In this document: piece after piece, positions 43,876 to 53,552 of the stretch
Position numbering within the stretch: the first letter of the stretch is position 1
How the letters are laid out: each line of letters begins with the position of its first letter
DNA from: JAJPKK01 sp963807015
GTDB lineage: Bacteria > Pseudomonadota > Alphaproteobacteria > Rhizobiales > Xanthobacteraceae
Length of the DNA stretch: 64,000 bases
Assembly: GCA_963807015.1 (NCBI GenBank)
Contig: CAWEAS010000034.1
Location: 806,001-870,000 of the forward strand
Direction of reading: 5' to 3'
Translations under genes and position numbers: made by a program
Notes under the pieces: model-generated
What the model saw: only the letters and a program-made list of their open reading frames with translations
What the model was told of the DNA's origin: nothing
Databases searched by the model: none

Positions 43876-44961
43876 ATGCACCACAATCGACGCCGGATCT
43901 CATTGATTGCCGTCATCGCGGCGATGCTCGTGCAGCCGGTTCTGGCGGAGCCGCCCAAATTTCAGGTCGATCCGACGTGGCCGCAGACGCTGCCGAGCAA
44001 CTGGATCCTCGGCACCATCGGCGGCATCTTCGTCGATGTGCAGGACCATGTCTGGATCAATCAGCGTCCGAGTTCGCTCGATGCCCGCGAGAAGCGCGCA
44101 TCGACGGCGACGAACGTGATCTGCTGCGTGCCGGCACCTCCGGTGATCGAATTCGACCAGGCCGGAAAAGTCGTGCAGGGATGGGGCGGCGATGGTCCCG
44201 GGTACGAGTGGGGCAACGACGGCCACGGCATCTTCGTCGACCACAACAATTTCGTCTGGGTCGGCGACAATGCGGAATCCGGCGGACACATCTACAAATT
44301 TACCCGCGACGGCAAGTTCGTCATGCGGCTCGGAAAGCCCGGTAAGCCCGGCGGGTCCAATGACACGGAACACTTCAATCGTCCCGCCGACATGGTGGTC
44401 GATCGTGAGACCAACGAGATCTTCGTCGCCGATGGTTACGCGAACCATCGCGTGATCGTCTTCGATGCGGCGACGGGGGCCTACAAGCGCCACTGGGGCG
44501 CCTACGGCAAGCCGCCGACGGACGAGAAGGTCACCCGGGATTCGAACGGCCCGCCGCCGCAGCAGTTCGCCACTCCGGTGCATTGCATCACCATCGCGCG
44601 CGACGGCTTGGTGTTGGTGTGCGACCGCAGCAACAACCGGATCCAGATGTTCCGCAAGGACGGCACCTTCGTGCGCGAGATCTCGGTCTTGAAAGACAGC
44701 GCGCCCGGCACCGTCGGCTCGATCGTCGCCTGGCCCGATGCGGCGCAGAGCTATCTCCTCGTGGTCGATGATCCCAACGGGCAATTCCACGTCATCAGTC
44801 CCGCCGACGGGAAGGTGATGGCGTCCTACGGCCGCGTCGGCCATCAGCTCGGCGAATTCTACAACCTCCACTTCATCGGCATCGACACCAAAGGGAATGT
44901 CTACAGCGGCGAGGTGCAGGGCAAACGCATCCAGAAATTCCGCAATCTCGGCGGCATCTGA
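43876..44961 (+). CDS. Secreted NHL-repeat beta-propeller protein
   Basis: A 361-residue protein with a signal peptide (ISLIAVIAAMLVQPVLA, cleavage about residue 25). The rest consists of NHL-type blades, for example GIFVDHNNFVWVGDNAESGGHIYKFTRDGKFVMRLG, DMVVDRETNEIFVADGYANHRVIVFDAATG, CITIARDGLVLVCDRSNNRIQMFRKDGTFVREI and FIGIDTKGNVYSGEVQGKRIQKFRN. Proteins of this layout include peptidylglycine lyase-like and SMP-30-like enzymes and plain binding propellers. It is divergent from the Bug receptor gene and may act on the same compound in the periplasm, which is an inference. Confidence 0.82.
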   Translation: MHHNRRRISLIAVIAAMLVQPVLAEPPKFQVDPTWPQTLPSNWILGTIGGIFVDVQDHVWINQRPSSLDAREKRASTATNVICCVPAPPVIEFDQAGKVVQGWGGDGPGYEWGNDGHGIFVDHNNFVWVGDNAESGGHIYKFTRDGKFVMRLGKPGKPGGSNDTEHFNRPADMVVDRETNEIFVADGYANHRVIVFDAATGAYKRHWGAYGKPPTDEKVTRDSNGPPPQQFATPVHCITIARDGLVLVCDRSNNRIQMFRKDGTFVREISVLKDSAPGTVGSIVAWPDAAQSYLLVVDDPNGQFHVISPADGKVMASYGRVGHQLGEFYNLHFIGIDTKGNVYSGEVQGKRIQKFRNLGGI

Positions 44962-45119
44962 GGATTGGTCCGGCGTGCCGCGGCAACGTGCCGTCGTTTC
45001 GTTGAACGAATAGCCATGGCGGTGGCCGCACCCTCTGGGCCGAGTCGGCGCAATGTTCACCTTCTCGAGAAGTCGTTGTCCTCGAACGTTTTGCCGGCGG
45101 GTGCTTGGAAAGGACGCAA

Positions 45120-45893
45120 ATGAACTTGCCGAAAATCCTCAACGAAGAGGCGAAAGCGCCGCGCATCGAGCGCGTCCGCCACGAGTTGAAGCGCCGCTTG
45201 CTTCGGGTCGAGAGCGTTGCCCGTCTGACGCCCGGAATGTTGCGCATTACATTTTCCGGCGAAGAGCTCTCCGACTTCGTCAGTTTGGCGCCCGATGATC
45301 ATGTCAAGATCGCCGTGCCAACCGCATCGGGAGAGTTCGAGCGCCGCGATTACACCCCGCGGCGCTGTGATCCGCAGGCGCGAACGCTCGTCATCGATTT
45401 TGTGATCCACGATGCCGGCCCCGTCACCCACTGGGCGCTCGACGCGCGGCCGGGCGACACCCTTCAGATCGGCGGTCCACGGGGCTCCGCGGTGGTCTCA
45501 TCCGAGATCCGGCGCTGGCTTCTGATCGGCGACGAGACTGCCCTTCCGGCCATCGGCCGCCGGATCGAAGAAGCCGGAACCGGCGCCTGGATCACGAGCG
45601 TCGCCGCCGTGACCGGGCCGCAAGAGCACCAGAGCTTCGACACGCGCGCCGATCTGACCACTCTCTGGGCTCATCGCCCGCTCTCGGCCGGCAACGATCC
45701 GGGCACGCTCCTCTCCGCCATTGCCATGATCGATGTCCGGCCGGAGACCTTTGTTTGGATCGCAGCCGAGGCGACCGTCGCGCGAGCGATCCGCGCCTAT
45801 CTCGTCGGAGAGCGAGACCTTCCGTTGAGCTGGATCAAAGCAAGCGGCTACTGGCTCAAGGGCAAAGCCAATGCGGATGAAAAGCTCGGCTAA
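45120..45893 (+). CDS. Siderophore-interacting flavoprotein (FAD-binding 9)
   Basis: A 257-residue ferric-siderophore reductase-like protein. The FAD motif is RRDYTPRRCD (about 80-89, R-x-Y-T-x-R), followed by FVIHDAGPVTHWALDARPGDTLQIGGPRGS. The NAD(P)H domain has LLIGDETALPAIGRRIE and ETFVWIAAEATVARAIRAYL, and the end is IKASGYWLKGKANADEKLG as in ViuB/SIP proteins. It releases iron from siderophores in the cytoplasm. ATG 45120 has AAGGA upstream. Single gene; no siderophore receptor nearby. Confidence 0.92.
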   Translation: MNLPKILNEEAKAPRIERVRHELKRRLLRVESVARLTPGMLRITFSGEELSDFVSLAPDDHVKIAVPTASGEFERRDYTPRRCDPQARTLVIDFVIHDAGPVTHWALDARPGDTLQIGGPRGSAVVSSEIRRWLLIGDETALPAIGRRIEEAGTGAWITSVAAVTGPQEHQSFDTRADLTTLWAHRPLSAGNDPGTLLSAIAMIDVRPETFVWIAAEATVARAIRAYLVGERDLPLSWIKASGYWLKGKANADEKLG

Positions 45894-45929
45894 GGTGCGG
45901 ACCTCTCAGTGCCGACGGCGTCAATTCCG

Positions 45930-45951
45930 GTGCCGGCGACTAAGCCGGCAC
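45930..45951. other. Hairpin between convergent genes
   Basis: GTGCCGGC (45930-45937) and GCCGGCAC (45944-45951) form a perfect 8-bp stem with a 6-nt loop in the 72-nt gap between the stops of the siderophore-interacting protein and the glucoamylase. A third GCCGGCAC copy follows at 45957. There is no T tract, but a role in ending transcription from both sides is plausible. Confidence 0.4.
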
Positions 45952-45965
45952 ATCATGCCGGCACA

Positions 45966-47412
45966 TCAAGCCGGATCAGGGCATTTGAAATCGATCTCAG
46001 AGAAATCGACGGACGAGCGCCTCCATTCTTCCCGCGCCAGAACCGCGGTGAGCACGGACGCATAGCTCCAACTCAGGTCGCTCGCGGATACCGGCGATCC
46101 ATCCTCCTTGTTGAATTGCTCGGACATCGATCCGTCGGGCGGAATAACGTCCAGGATCGTCTGCAAAAACGCCTCGCCTTCGCGGACAAATGCGTCCGCC
46201 AATTCCTTGCTGGGCAGAGCGAACCCGGTTCCCTCCTTGACGTCGGCTTGCAGAATGTGCCGCAGCGTCGGAAGCCGGTTCTTGTCAGCAAGCAGCACGC
46301 CCTGTTGCTGCATCAAGCGAGACGCGACGCGGAAGTCGTGCTCGGCAAAGGCCGCGGTCAAGAAGAAAAACGCGTTGCCGCCGTAATAGTCGTCGTCAGG
46401 ACCGCGGCCGATGCCAGGTCCGAGCCCATGGTTCGCGTTGAGCGGGAAATTGTTGCGGAAATAGTCTTGCTGCTTCCAGAGCGAGAGCCACACCCGCCCG
46501 TCAAGGTCATCGAAACCCTGCTGCGACAGATCTGCGTGATTCACGGCGAGCACCGCAGACGTGGAAAAAACCGACGCGCTGTCGTCGACCGGCTCGTCGC
46601 CTTGGTCCGTGCCGGATGCGCCGCTCACGTCATCTCGGATGGTGCCAAACTCGGCATTCCAATGGTGGTTCAGTTGCGAGCGCAGTTCATCCGCCGCCTG
46701 CTGCCACGCGGGTCGCGCTCGAGTTCTTGAAATAGTTTTGACCCTTGAGGAGCGCCCCTTCCTGCACCATGCGCGTGTAGAAATGGAATCCCCACGCGTA
46801 TTCCCAAAGATCAAATCCTTGATCATTGTGGTGTCCGGCAGTCGCGTCGAGATCGCTGCGAACCACCGCCTCCGCGGCTGCAACGGCTTTCTCATCCAAG
46901 GCAGCGCCGCCGCGCCCGAGATAATCGAGCAGCGCCAGCGCCCGCAGCGCCGGGCCGTCGAATTGCGGACGCGGCCACTTCGACTGATCGACCGAGCCGT
47001 CGACGTTAAATCGAGTTTCGCCGAAGCCGTATGGCGTGGGCGCGCGCTGCAGCGCGCTTGAAAATGTCACGAAATCGCCGATGAATTCGCGAACGCGGAC
47101 TTCATTGCCCGTGTGTTCCACATAGGCAAGCAAGCGGCTCAGAGCCTGGATGACGTAGGCGGAGTCCCTGATCCAGTGAAAATAATAATCGGGATCTTGC
47201 TTCTGCGGTGAAGCAACGATCGAGCCTGGTGACCCGACGGATAAATTGCATGCCAGGCGCGGGAGCGATTTCGCCAACATCGCCTGAATCCTGCCATCCA
47301 ATCCCGCGGTTTCGGCCAATGACGCGGTCGTAGGCGCGGCGCACAGGACGAGACCCAATAAACGCAACCCGATCCACAGAGCCTGGCGTTTTGATTGCAT
47401 GCCTAACTTCAT
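45966..47412 (-). pseudogene. Secreted GH15 glucoamylase-like protein, one frameshift
   Basis: Two frames make one glycoside hydrolase family 15 protein. The first (47412 to about 46722) has a signal peptide (cleavage about residue 33), DPDYYFHWIRDSAYVIQAL and GFDLWEYAWGFHFYTRMVQ, which carries the catalytic acid region. The second (about 46722 to 45966) has ARPAWQQAADELRSQL, DYYGGNAFFFLTAAFAE and EQFNKEDGSPVSASDLSWSYASVLTAVLARE, the catalytic base region. The break lies near 46715-46727, where removing one base joins the frames. Corrected length is about 480 residues. The family removes glucose from the ends of alpha-glucans. All expected domains are present, so decay would be very recent if it is real. 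Confidence 0.75.
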
Positions 47413-47761
47413 CGATGACACCGATCCCTGTTCATCCTGTCGCAATGGTCCCCGCGCCGGTCCGATCGGCGCGAGGCTCTCCTACGTAAGGCTTACGGCG
47501 GGATCACGGCACCGCGTTGCGGTGGATCAAATGCTCCACGGTGGGGTCTCGTAGTGCTGGCCTGCCCCGCCGAGTTCCCCTGCCAAGACATAAGCGGCGG
47601 TCATTATGGGGGCGGCGCACCGACCTGCCGCCGGCGATACGCAGAAAGCCCGACGTCGACCAGGGATCGCGACGAGCGCGGCCCCTGCCATGTCTCGATG
47701 GATGGGCTATCCTGTCGCGCGGACACTGCTCAAAAGCCCGGCCACTGTTAGAACGCGGCAC
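47413..47761. other. 349-nt divergent gap between the glucoamylase and the transketolase-like gene
   Basis: Promoters of both genes should lie here. I see no clear operator or repeat. The plus-strand frame of the transketolase-like gene stays open back to 47606, but this part has no family match. Confidence 0.4.
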
Positions 47762-50192
47762 ATGACGACCCGACAGCCTTCGCCCCCTAACTCTCCGCAC
47801 GACATCTCTCCGCACGACTTGCGCATGCTCGGCGAGCTTGAGCGGAAGGTCCTGTGGCTCGCGAGCTGGACCATTCATCATGCGAACCATCTGCGGGAGA
47901 ACACCGACGGCCTGAAGGTCGGCGGACATCAGGCGTCGTCGGCGTCGCTCGCGACGATCATGACCGCGCTCTACTTTCACGCGCTGCGGCCGCAGGACCG
48001 CGTCGCGGTCAAGCCGCACGCCTCGCCGAACTACCATGCCATCCAGTACCTGCTGGGCCGGCAGAGCCGGGACAAGCTCGCGAATTTTCGCGGCTACAAG
48101 GGCGCGCAAAGCTATCCGTCCCGCACCAAGGATACGGACGACGTCGACTTCTCCACCGGGTCGGTGGGGTTGGGCGTCGCGCAGACGCTGTTCTCCTCGC
48201 TCGTCCAGGACTACGTGCGCGCTCACGGGTGGGGGCTCGACCGGCCCGAAGGGCGGATGATTGCGCTCGTCGGCGACGCCGAACTCGACGAGGGCAACAT
48301 CTTCGAGGCGCTGCTCGAAGGCTGGAAGCAGGACCTTCGCAATTGCTGGTGGATCATCGACTACAACCGGCAGAGCCTCGACGGCGTGGTGCGCGAAGGG
48401 CTGTGGGAGCGCTACGAGCACCTGTTCAAGAATTTCGGCTGGGACGTGGTGGTCCTGAAATACGGCTTGCTCCAGCAGGCCGCCTTTCGCGAGCCGGGCG
48501 GCGAGAAATTGCGCCACTGGATCGATACCTGTCCGAACCAGCTTTATTCGGCGCTGTTGTTCCAGGGCGGCGCCTTCTGGCGCAAACGATTGCTGGACGA
48601 TATCGGCGACCAGGGTCCCGCCACCAGACTGATCGAGAAGCGCAGCGACGACGAGCTGGCGCGGCTGATGAGCAATCTCGGCGGCCACGATCTGCCGTCG
48701 ATCGTCGCGGCCTTCGATGCGATCGACCACGATCGCCCGACCTGCTTCATCGCTTACACCGTCAAAGGCTTCGGCCTGCCGATGGCCGGCCACAAGGATA
48801 ATCATGCCGGCTTGATGACGCCGTCCCAGATGGAGAGCTTTCGCGAGGCGATGCATATCCGGCCCGAGCACGAGTGGGATCGGTTCGAGGGGCTTTCGGC
48901 GCCGCCGGACGAACTGCAGGCCTTTCTCGACCGCGTTCCGATCTCCGCGCCCGGCGCGCGCAGCTTGAAAGCGCCGCCGATCGAGGTGCCGGCGGAGCTG
49001 CGCCTCACCATCCAGCCGACAATGTCGACGCAGCAAGGCTTCGGAGCGCTGCTCAACGAGATCGCGCGCGACAAGAGCCGCTTTGCGGAGCGCATCGTCA
49101 CGACCTCGCCCGACGTCACCGTGTCGACCAATCTCGGGCCCTGGGTGAACCGGCGCGGCCTCTTTGCACGCGCCGCGATGCCGGACACCTTTCGCAAGGA
49201 GCGCATCCCCTCGACGTTCAACTGGGAATTCTCGCCGCAGGGCCAGCATATCGAGCTCGGCATCGCCGAGATGAACCTGTTCATCCTGCTGTCTGCTCTC
49301 GGCTTGTCGCATGCGCTCAATGGCGAGCGACTTCTGCCGGTCGGCACGCTCTACGATCCGTTCATCGCGCGCGGGCTCGATGCGCTCAACTACGCCTGTT
49401 ACCAGGACGCGCGCTTCATCGTGGTCGCGACGCCGTCGGGCATCACGCTGGGGCCGGAAGGCGGCGCGCATCAGTCGATCGCGCAGCCGCTGATCGGACT
49501 GGCGCAAGACGGGCTTGCCGCATTCGAGCCGGCCTTCGTCGACGAGCTTGCCGTGATTCTGAAATTTGCGTTCGACTACATCCAAAAGGCAGGCGACGGC
49601 GCCGCCTCGGAACGCAACTGGCTGCGAGACGAGACCGGCGGCTCGGTCTACCTGCGGCTTTCCACGCGGCCGGTGGAACAGATCTTTCGCAGCATGACGC
49701 CGGAGCTGCGCCAGGGCATCGTCGACGGCGGCTACTGGCTGCGCAAACCGGGAGCGAACTGCGAGGTCGTCGTCGCCTATTGCGGCGCCATCGCGCCAGA
49801 AGCCATTCAGGCCATCGGGCTGATGGCGGAAGATCGCCGCGATGTCGGCCTTCTCGCGATTACGTCGGCGGATCGGCTCAATGCCGGATGGACCGCCGCG
49901 CAGCGGGCGCGCGAACGCGGCCTGCTGCACGCGCGCTCGCACATCGAGCGCCTTCTCGGCGACGTGCCGAGCCATTGCGGCATCGTGACGGTGCTGGACG
50001 GTCATCCGGCCACCCTCGCCTGGATCGGAGCCGTGCACGGTCATTGCGTGCGCTCCCTCGGAGTTCGAGCACTTCGGCCAGACCGGCGCGCTCGCGGACC
50101 TCTATCGCCACTATGGCATCGACGCGAATGCCATCATCGCGGCGGCGCAAGCGATCGCACCCGGACGGCCGATCCGCTACCTGCGCGCGTGA
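47762..50192 (+). CDS. Transketolase / pyruvate dehydrogenase E1-like thiamine-diphosphate enzyme, C-terminal frameshift
   Basis: A protein of about 809 residues, of the size and layout of homodimeric PDH E1 but shorter. The N-terminal ThDP domain has GGHQASSASLATIMTALYFHALRP, the GDxxxDExxxxE...N motif GDAELDEGNIFEAL near 177-190 and WWIIDYNRQSLDG. The pyrimidine domain has NWEFSPQGQHIELGIAEMNLF with the catalytic Glu, and PSGITLGPEGGAHQS. After SLGV near 50065 the frame breaks; skipping one base restores EHFGQTGALADLYRHYGI and a stop at 50192. Without this the frame runs to 50311 with unrelated residues. The substrate is uncertain. No E2, E3 or pentose-path genes are adjacent. Confidence 0.82.
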
Positions 50193-50376
50193 CCGTTTCG
50201 AAACCGCTGCGGCCAACCAAAACGCAAATCTCCACGCGTTTCCGCAAATCGAAGGCGAACGAGGTCCAGCGCAAGCTGCTCAACGCCCCGCTTTCAGCAA
50301 TCTCTTGCTAAACACAGCAAGATCGGCAAAGCGGCCTGCCGGTCAGTGCATACATCCGCACCGAAAGGAAAAACCG

Positions 50377-50583
50377 ATGAGACACATTTTTCTTGCGACA
50401 GTCGGCCTTGTGGCCGTCACCGTTTCAGCAACGACCGTTGCGGAGGCTGCAAGCAGGCATAGACAGCGGACGTATTCTTATGCGACGCCGCGGTACCAAT
50501 CCGTGCCGAGCCAGCAGCCATACTATGGTCCGCCTCCCGGCGACTATTACGACAATCGAGCTGCTGAGTCCGCCATCTACTAA
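50377..50583 (+). CDS. Small secreted Tyr/Pro-rich protein, unknown function
   Basis: A 68-residue protein. The signal peptide MRHIFLATVGLVAVTVSATTVAEA is cut about residue 24. The short mature chain has many Tyr, Pro, Ser and Arg (YYGPPPGDYYDNRAAE). AAAGGAA lies before ATG 50377. Similar tiny secreted proteins are frequent in Rhizobiales, with no known function. Confidence 0.65.
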   Translation: MRHIFLATVGLVAVTVSATTVAEAASRHRQRTYSYATPRYQSVPSQQPYYGPPPGDYYDNRAAESAIY

Positions 50584-50643
50584 ACAGCTACGACTCGTTG
50601 GGTCCTTTGATACCAAACTGCAAAAATTCGTGACCGCCTCCCT

Positions 50644-50738
50644 TCGTCATGGCCGGGCTCGTCCCGGCCATCCACGTCTTGCTTGCAGAAATGCAGCAGC
50701 GAAGACGTGGATGCCCGCGACAAGCGCGGGCATGACGA
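50644..50738. repeat. 95-nt palindromic element with three internal hairpins
   Basis: Outer arms TCGTCATG (50644-50651) and CATGACGA (50731-50738) enclose three perfect hairpins: GCCGGG / CCCGGC (50652-50668), a 12-bp stem CATCCACGTCTT (50669-50680) with 50702-50713, and GCCCGCG / CGCGGGC (50713-50731). This cloverleaf-like layout is typical of the short dispersed repeats of Bradyrhizobium-type genomes. It lies between the stops of two convergent genes. Confidence 0.8.
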
Positions 50739-50799
50739 GTTAGGTTTTCTGAGACAGACATCGTCGTACGATTGCCGCAACGGAGCACCCTCGCCGGCA

Positions 50800-51786
50800 T
50801 CAAATCCGAAATTCGACGCCGCGCTTGCGCCCCTGAAATGTGTCGACGAACAATTCGTGGAGCGAGAGCCTGCTTCTGATCAGTCCTTGCTCGTTGGCGT
50901 AGCCGATCAGCGTTGCCAGGTTGTGGCGGTTCTTGTCTGAAAGCCCGTATTCCCACGGGTCCGGTCCGAGCAGTCTTTCCTGTTCCTCCCAGGCTTGGCG
51001 ATACCAGGCCAACGGCACGATCCGCGGATTGGCGAGGCGCGTCATCGCCATGGCCTTCGCCTTCTCGAAGGCGTTGAACAGGTTGATCGCAGCCCACGGG
51101 TTCTTCTCAAGCACCTCGCGCTTGATGCCGACCACGTGCATGATCGGGAAAATCCCGGTCTTTTGATAGAACGCGATCTCCTCCCGCTCGTAGTCGGGAA
51201 AGAGCCGCGCGACACGCGGATCCTTGTTCAAAAGCGGATGAATCAGATCCGGGTGCAGCACGGCGTCGAGTTCGCCGCTCGCCAACATGTCTTCAACGGA
51301 ACGGTCCTGCGGCAGAGGCGTAATCTTCACGCCCGCGGGATGTTCGAAATCGATGGTCTCGTCGAGCTCGCAAAACCATTCGATTGAATTGAGCGGCACG
51401 CCATATTCATGCTGCAAGATGCCGCGCATCCACACGATGGCTGTTGCCTGAAATTGCTTGAGGCCAACCTTGCGGCCTGCGAGGTCTGCCGGACCTTTGA
51501 TCCCCTTCGAGGTGTTTACGAAGATAAAGCCGTGGCGGAACCGGCGATGGAGAAAGACGGGGATGGCATCGACCGGGAGCGCCCGGTCGCGCGCCATGAG
51601 ATACGAAGAGCACGAGACTTCGGCCACGTCGAACTCGCGATTGCGCAAGAAGCGCCAGTGCCGCGTGGTCGAATCCATGTCGGTGAGGACGTTGAGATCG
51701 ATCCCTTCCGGCTTGACCTGACCGTTGGTGAGGGCGCGCACGATCTCGTAATCGCCGCAGGCGAGGGTGAGCTGGAGGTTGGACAA
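50800..51786 (-). CDS. 4,5-dihydroxyphthalate decarboxylase-like / NMT1-type binding protein
   Basis: A 328-residue protein with the periplasmic-binding-protein fold. It starts LTLACGDYEIVRALTNGQVKPEGIDLNVL and has DRRFRHGFIFVN-type and GPADLAGRKVGLKQFQATAIVWMRGILQHEYGV segments, as in Pht5-type decarboxylases and their many homologues annotated as ABC substrate-binding proteins. There is no signal peptide, which favours an enzyme or cytoplasmic role. The start is TTG 51786, chosen because AAGGAAGG lies 5 nt upstream; no ATG or GTG fits better. The di-haem cytochrome gene is divergent at 270 nt. Confidence 0.8.
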   Translation of the reverse strand: MSNLQLTLACGDYEIVRALTNGQVKPEGIDLNVLTDMDSTTRHWRFLRNREFDVAEVSCSSYLMARDRALPVDAIPVFLHRRFRHGFIFVNTSKGIKGPADLAGRKVGLKQFQATAIVWMRGILQHEYGVPLNSIEWFCELDETIDFEHPAGVKITPLPQDRSVEDMLASGELDAVLHPDLIHPLLNKDPRVARLFPDYEREEIAFYQKTGIFPIMHVVGIKREVLEKNPWAAINLFNAFEKAKAMAMTRLANPRIVPLAWYRQAWEEQERLLGPDPWEYGLSDKNRHNLATLIGYANEQGLIRSRLSLHELFVDTFQGRKRGVEFRI

Positions 51787-52056
51787 GAGCGCCTTCCTTT
51801 GGTTCCCGTTTGCATCGACGACATCTTCGACGCCGAATCCATCAATGATACCGTACGTCGCGAGTGGAGGCGACGAAGCCGTAGCCGACGTGCTACCCCG
51901 CGCGCGTTTTCCGCTTTCACCTCGGACGCTTTCACCTCGAACGTGGCCCTCCCTGGGGACAGGCGGTTGCCAGGGCGGCGCGAACGACGCTATCAACAGG
52001 CGAGAAAAAGTGAAGGCTCTTGAGAGCCTCTGGAGCCTGGCCCCGGGGAGGAGCAA

Positions 52057-52992
52057 ATGAGACACATCCTGTTCGCCGTGCTGTTCGCGACGATGCCGGC
52101 GATGGCTGGTGCGGCTGATCGGCCGGATTGGGCCTATCCCCCGGCTCAACCCGGGAACGTGCCGACCGAGCCGGATGACGGCAAACCGCTGCACGCGCCC
52201 GGCAGCATCCGGTCCTACACCCGGGCGCAAATCGACTCCCAAATGGACTTGCCCGATTGGTTCCCGGATGAGCATCCGCCGATGCCGGCCATCGTTGCCC
52301 ATGGCAATGGCACCACGGTTCGCGCCTGCATCGGCTGCCACTTGCCCCACGGGCACGGCCATCCGGAGAATTCGCGATTGGCCGGTACGACGGCGTCGTA
52401 TTTCGCCCGCCAGCTCGCGGATTTCAAAAGCGGCGCGCGCAGCGGCGCGGGCGCGGCGGCGATGATGCGCTTCTCCAAGGTCTTGACTGACGAGGAGGTG
52501 CGGGAGGCGAGCGCCTATTTCTCCGGCCTCAAGATGATCAAGTGGACCCGCGTGGTCGAGACCGACACCGTTGCGAGAACCTATTTCAAGGGCACGCGCC
52601 GGCTCCAGCATCCGGACGGCGGCACCGAGCCGATCGGCAAGCGAATCATCGAAGTCCCCGAGGACAAGGAGCGCGTCGAATTGCGCGACCCGCACGCGAG
52701 CTTCGTCTCCTACGTCCCGCCGGGCAGCGTGGCCAAAGGCAAGGAACTGGTCGACAGCGGCGGCGGCAAGACGATCCCGTGCGCCATCTGCCATGGCCCC
52801 GGCCTGAAGGGCCTCGGCGACGTCCCCAATATCGCCGGTCGTTCGCCGGGCAACATCGCGCGCCAGATCTACTATTTTCTAACCGGCGACCGCGGCGGAA
52901 CGTCAGCCGCGCTCATGAAGGGAGTGGTCGAAAAACTCACAGGGGATGATGTGCTGGCCATATCGGCCTACGTGGCTTCGCTCGATCCCTAG
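52057..52992 (+). CDS. Secreted di-haem cytochrome c
   Basis: A 311-residue periplasmic protein with a signal peptide (cleavage about residue 20, after AGA). Two haem motifs are visible: CIGCH near residue 91 and CAICH near residue 244. Each is followed by the cytochrome c4/c553-type pattern: RLAGTTASYFARQLADFKSGAR after the first, and PNIAGRSPGNIARQIYYFLTGDR after the second. The distal Met ligands are probably in AAMMRFSKVLTDEEV and SAALMKGVVEKLTGDDVLAISAYVASL. It looks like two cytochrome c553 units in tandem with a 90-residue linker. It would carry electrons in the periplasm. Confidence 0.88.
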   Translation: MRHILFAVLFATMPAMAGAADRPDWAYPPAQPGNVPTEPDDGKPLHAPGSIRSYTRAQIDSQMDLPDWFPDEHPPMPAIVAHGNGTTVRACIGCHLPHGHGHPENSRLAGTTASYFARQLADFKSGARSGAGAAAMMRFSKVLTDEEVREASAYFSGLKMIKWTRVVETDTVARTYFKGTRRLQHPDGGTEPIGKRIIEVPEDKERVELRDPHASFVSYVPPGSVAKGKELVDSGGGKTIPCAICHGPGLKGLGDVPNIAGRSPGNIARQIYYFLTGDRGGTSAALMKGVVEKLTGDDVLAISAYVASLDP

Positions 52993-53126
52993 GTGGAGTT
53001 CTCGCGCATTGGCGCAGGGGCTGTTGCTCGGAGGATTTTTGACCTGTCGACGTTAACTCGACGTTGTGGCCAAGAAATCGACAATAAAATTGAAGCCAAA
53101 CTAGCTGAATATCCGAGATACCTTGG

Positions 53127-53142
53127 TTAAATTTTTGTTAAA
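53127..53142. promoter_or_regulatory. CtrA-like site upstream of the PilZ-like gene
   Basis: TTAA (53127-53130), seven bases, TTAA (53138-53141). It fits TTAA-N7-TTAA and lies 108 nt upstream of the PilZ-like gene. The local sequence is AT-rich, so chance matches are more likely here than at minC. Confidence 0.35.
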
Positions 53143-53151
53143 ATAAAGAAT

Positions 53152-53172
53152 CGATCGTCGCATCGACGATCG
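53152..53172. other. 9-bp perfect hairpin in the PilZ gene upstream region
   Basis: CGATCGTCG (53152-53160) and CGACGATCG (53164-53172) pair fully around CAT. It is 77 nt before the PilZ-like start and not followed by a T run. It may be a protein-binding site or a structured 5' leader. Confidence 0.35.
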
Positions 53173-53249
53173 GTCGCTTCTTCTACTTTCAATTTAAATC
53201 AATGTTAATGCCGCGATAGCTAAGTGTCGAAAAAAGGAATTAGAACCCA

Positions 53250-53552
53250 ATGTCCGACACGACTTCTTCAACGGGGACGGCGGAGCACCGCAACAGCGAA
53301 CGCACACTCGTGCACCGCCGCGGCTGGATCGCCCGGACCAAAGGCGAGCAGCTGCGCGAATGCACGGTCTGGGACGAATCAACGCGCGGCGCGCGCATCG
53401 TCGTCGACAATGCCCGCGATTTTCCCGACACCTTCTACTTCTACGCCACGCTGGAATTCACGTCCCGGCAATACTGCCACGTTATCTGGCGCTCGGAACG
53501 ACAGATCGGCGTCAGCTTTCAACCGGTGCCGGCGAGAGCGACGACTTCATGA
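53250..53552 (+). CDS. PilZ-like domain protein
   Basis: A 100-residue protein with the short rhizobial PilZ-like pattern: RRGWIARTKGEQLRECTVWDESTRGARIVVDNARDFPDTFYFY, then RQYCHVIWRSERQIGVSF. PilZ domains bind cyclic di-GMP through RxxxR and D/NxSxxG; here the second motif is changed to WDESTRGARI, so ligand binding is uncertain. Its stop overlaps the end of the SRPBCC gene on the other strand by 6 nt. A CtrA-like site and a hairpin lie upstream. Confidence 0.72.
   Translation: MSDTTSSTGTAEHRNSERTLVHRRGWIARTKGEQLRECTVWDESTRGARIVVDNARDFPDTFYFYATLEFTSRQYCHVIWRSERQIGVSFQPVPARATTS

Noticed and set aside
47504..50044. An 846-codon open frame on the minus strand opposite the transketolase-like gene
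   Set aside because: It mirrors the codon pattern of the plus-strand enzyme, is Arg/Asp/Ala-rich with no family motif and has no ribosome site. Long antisense frames are expected in GC-rich DNA.
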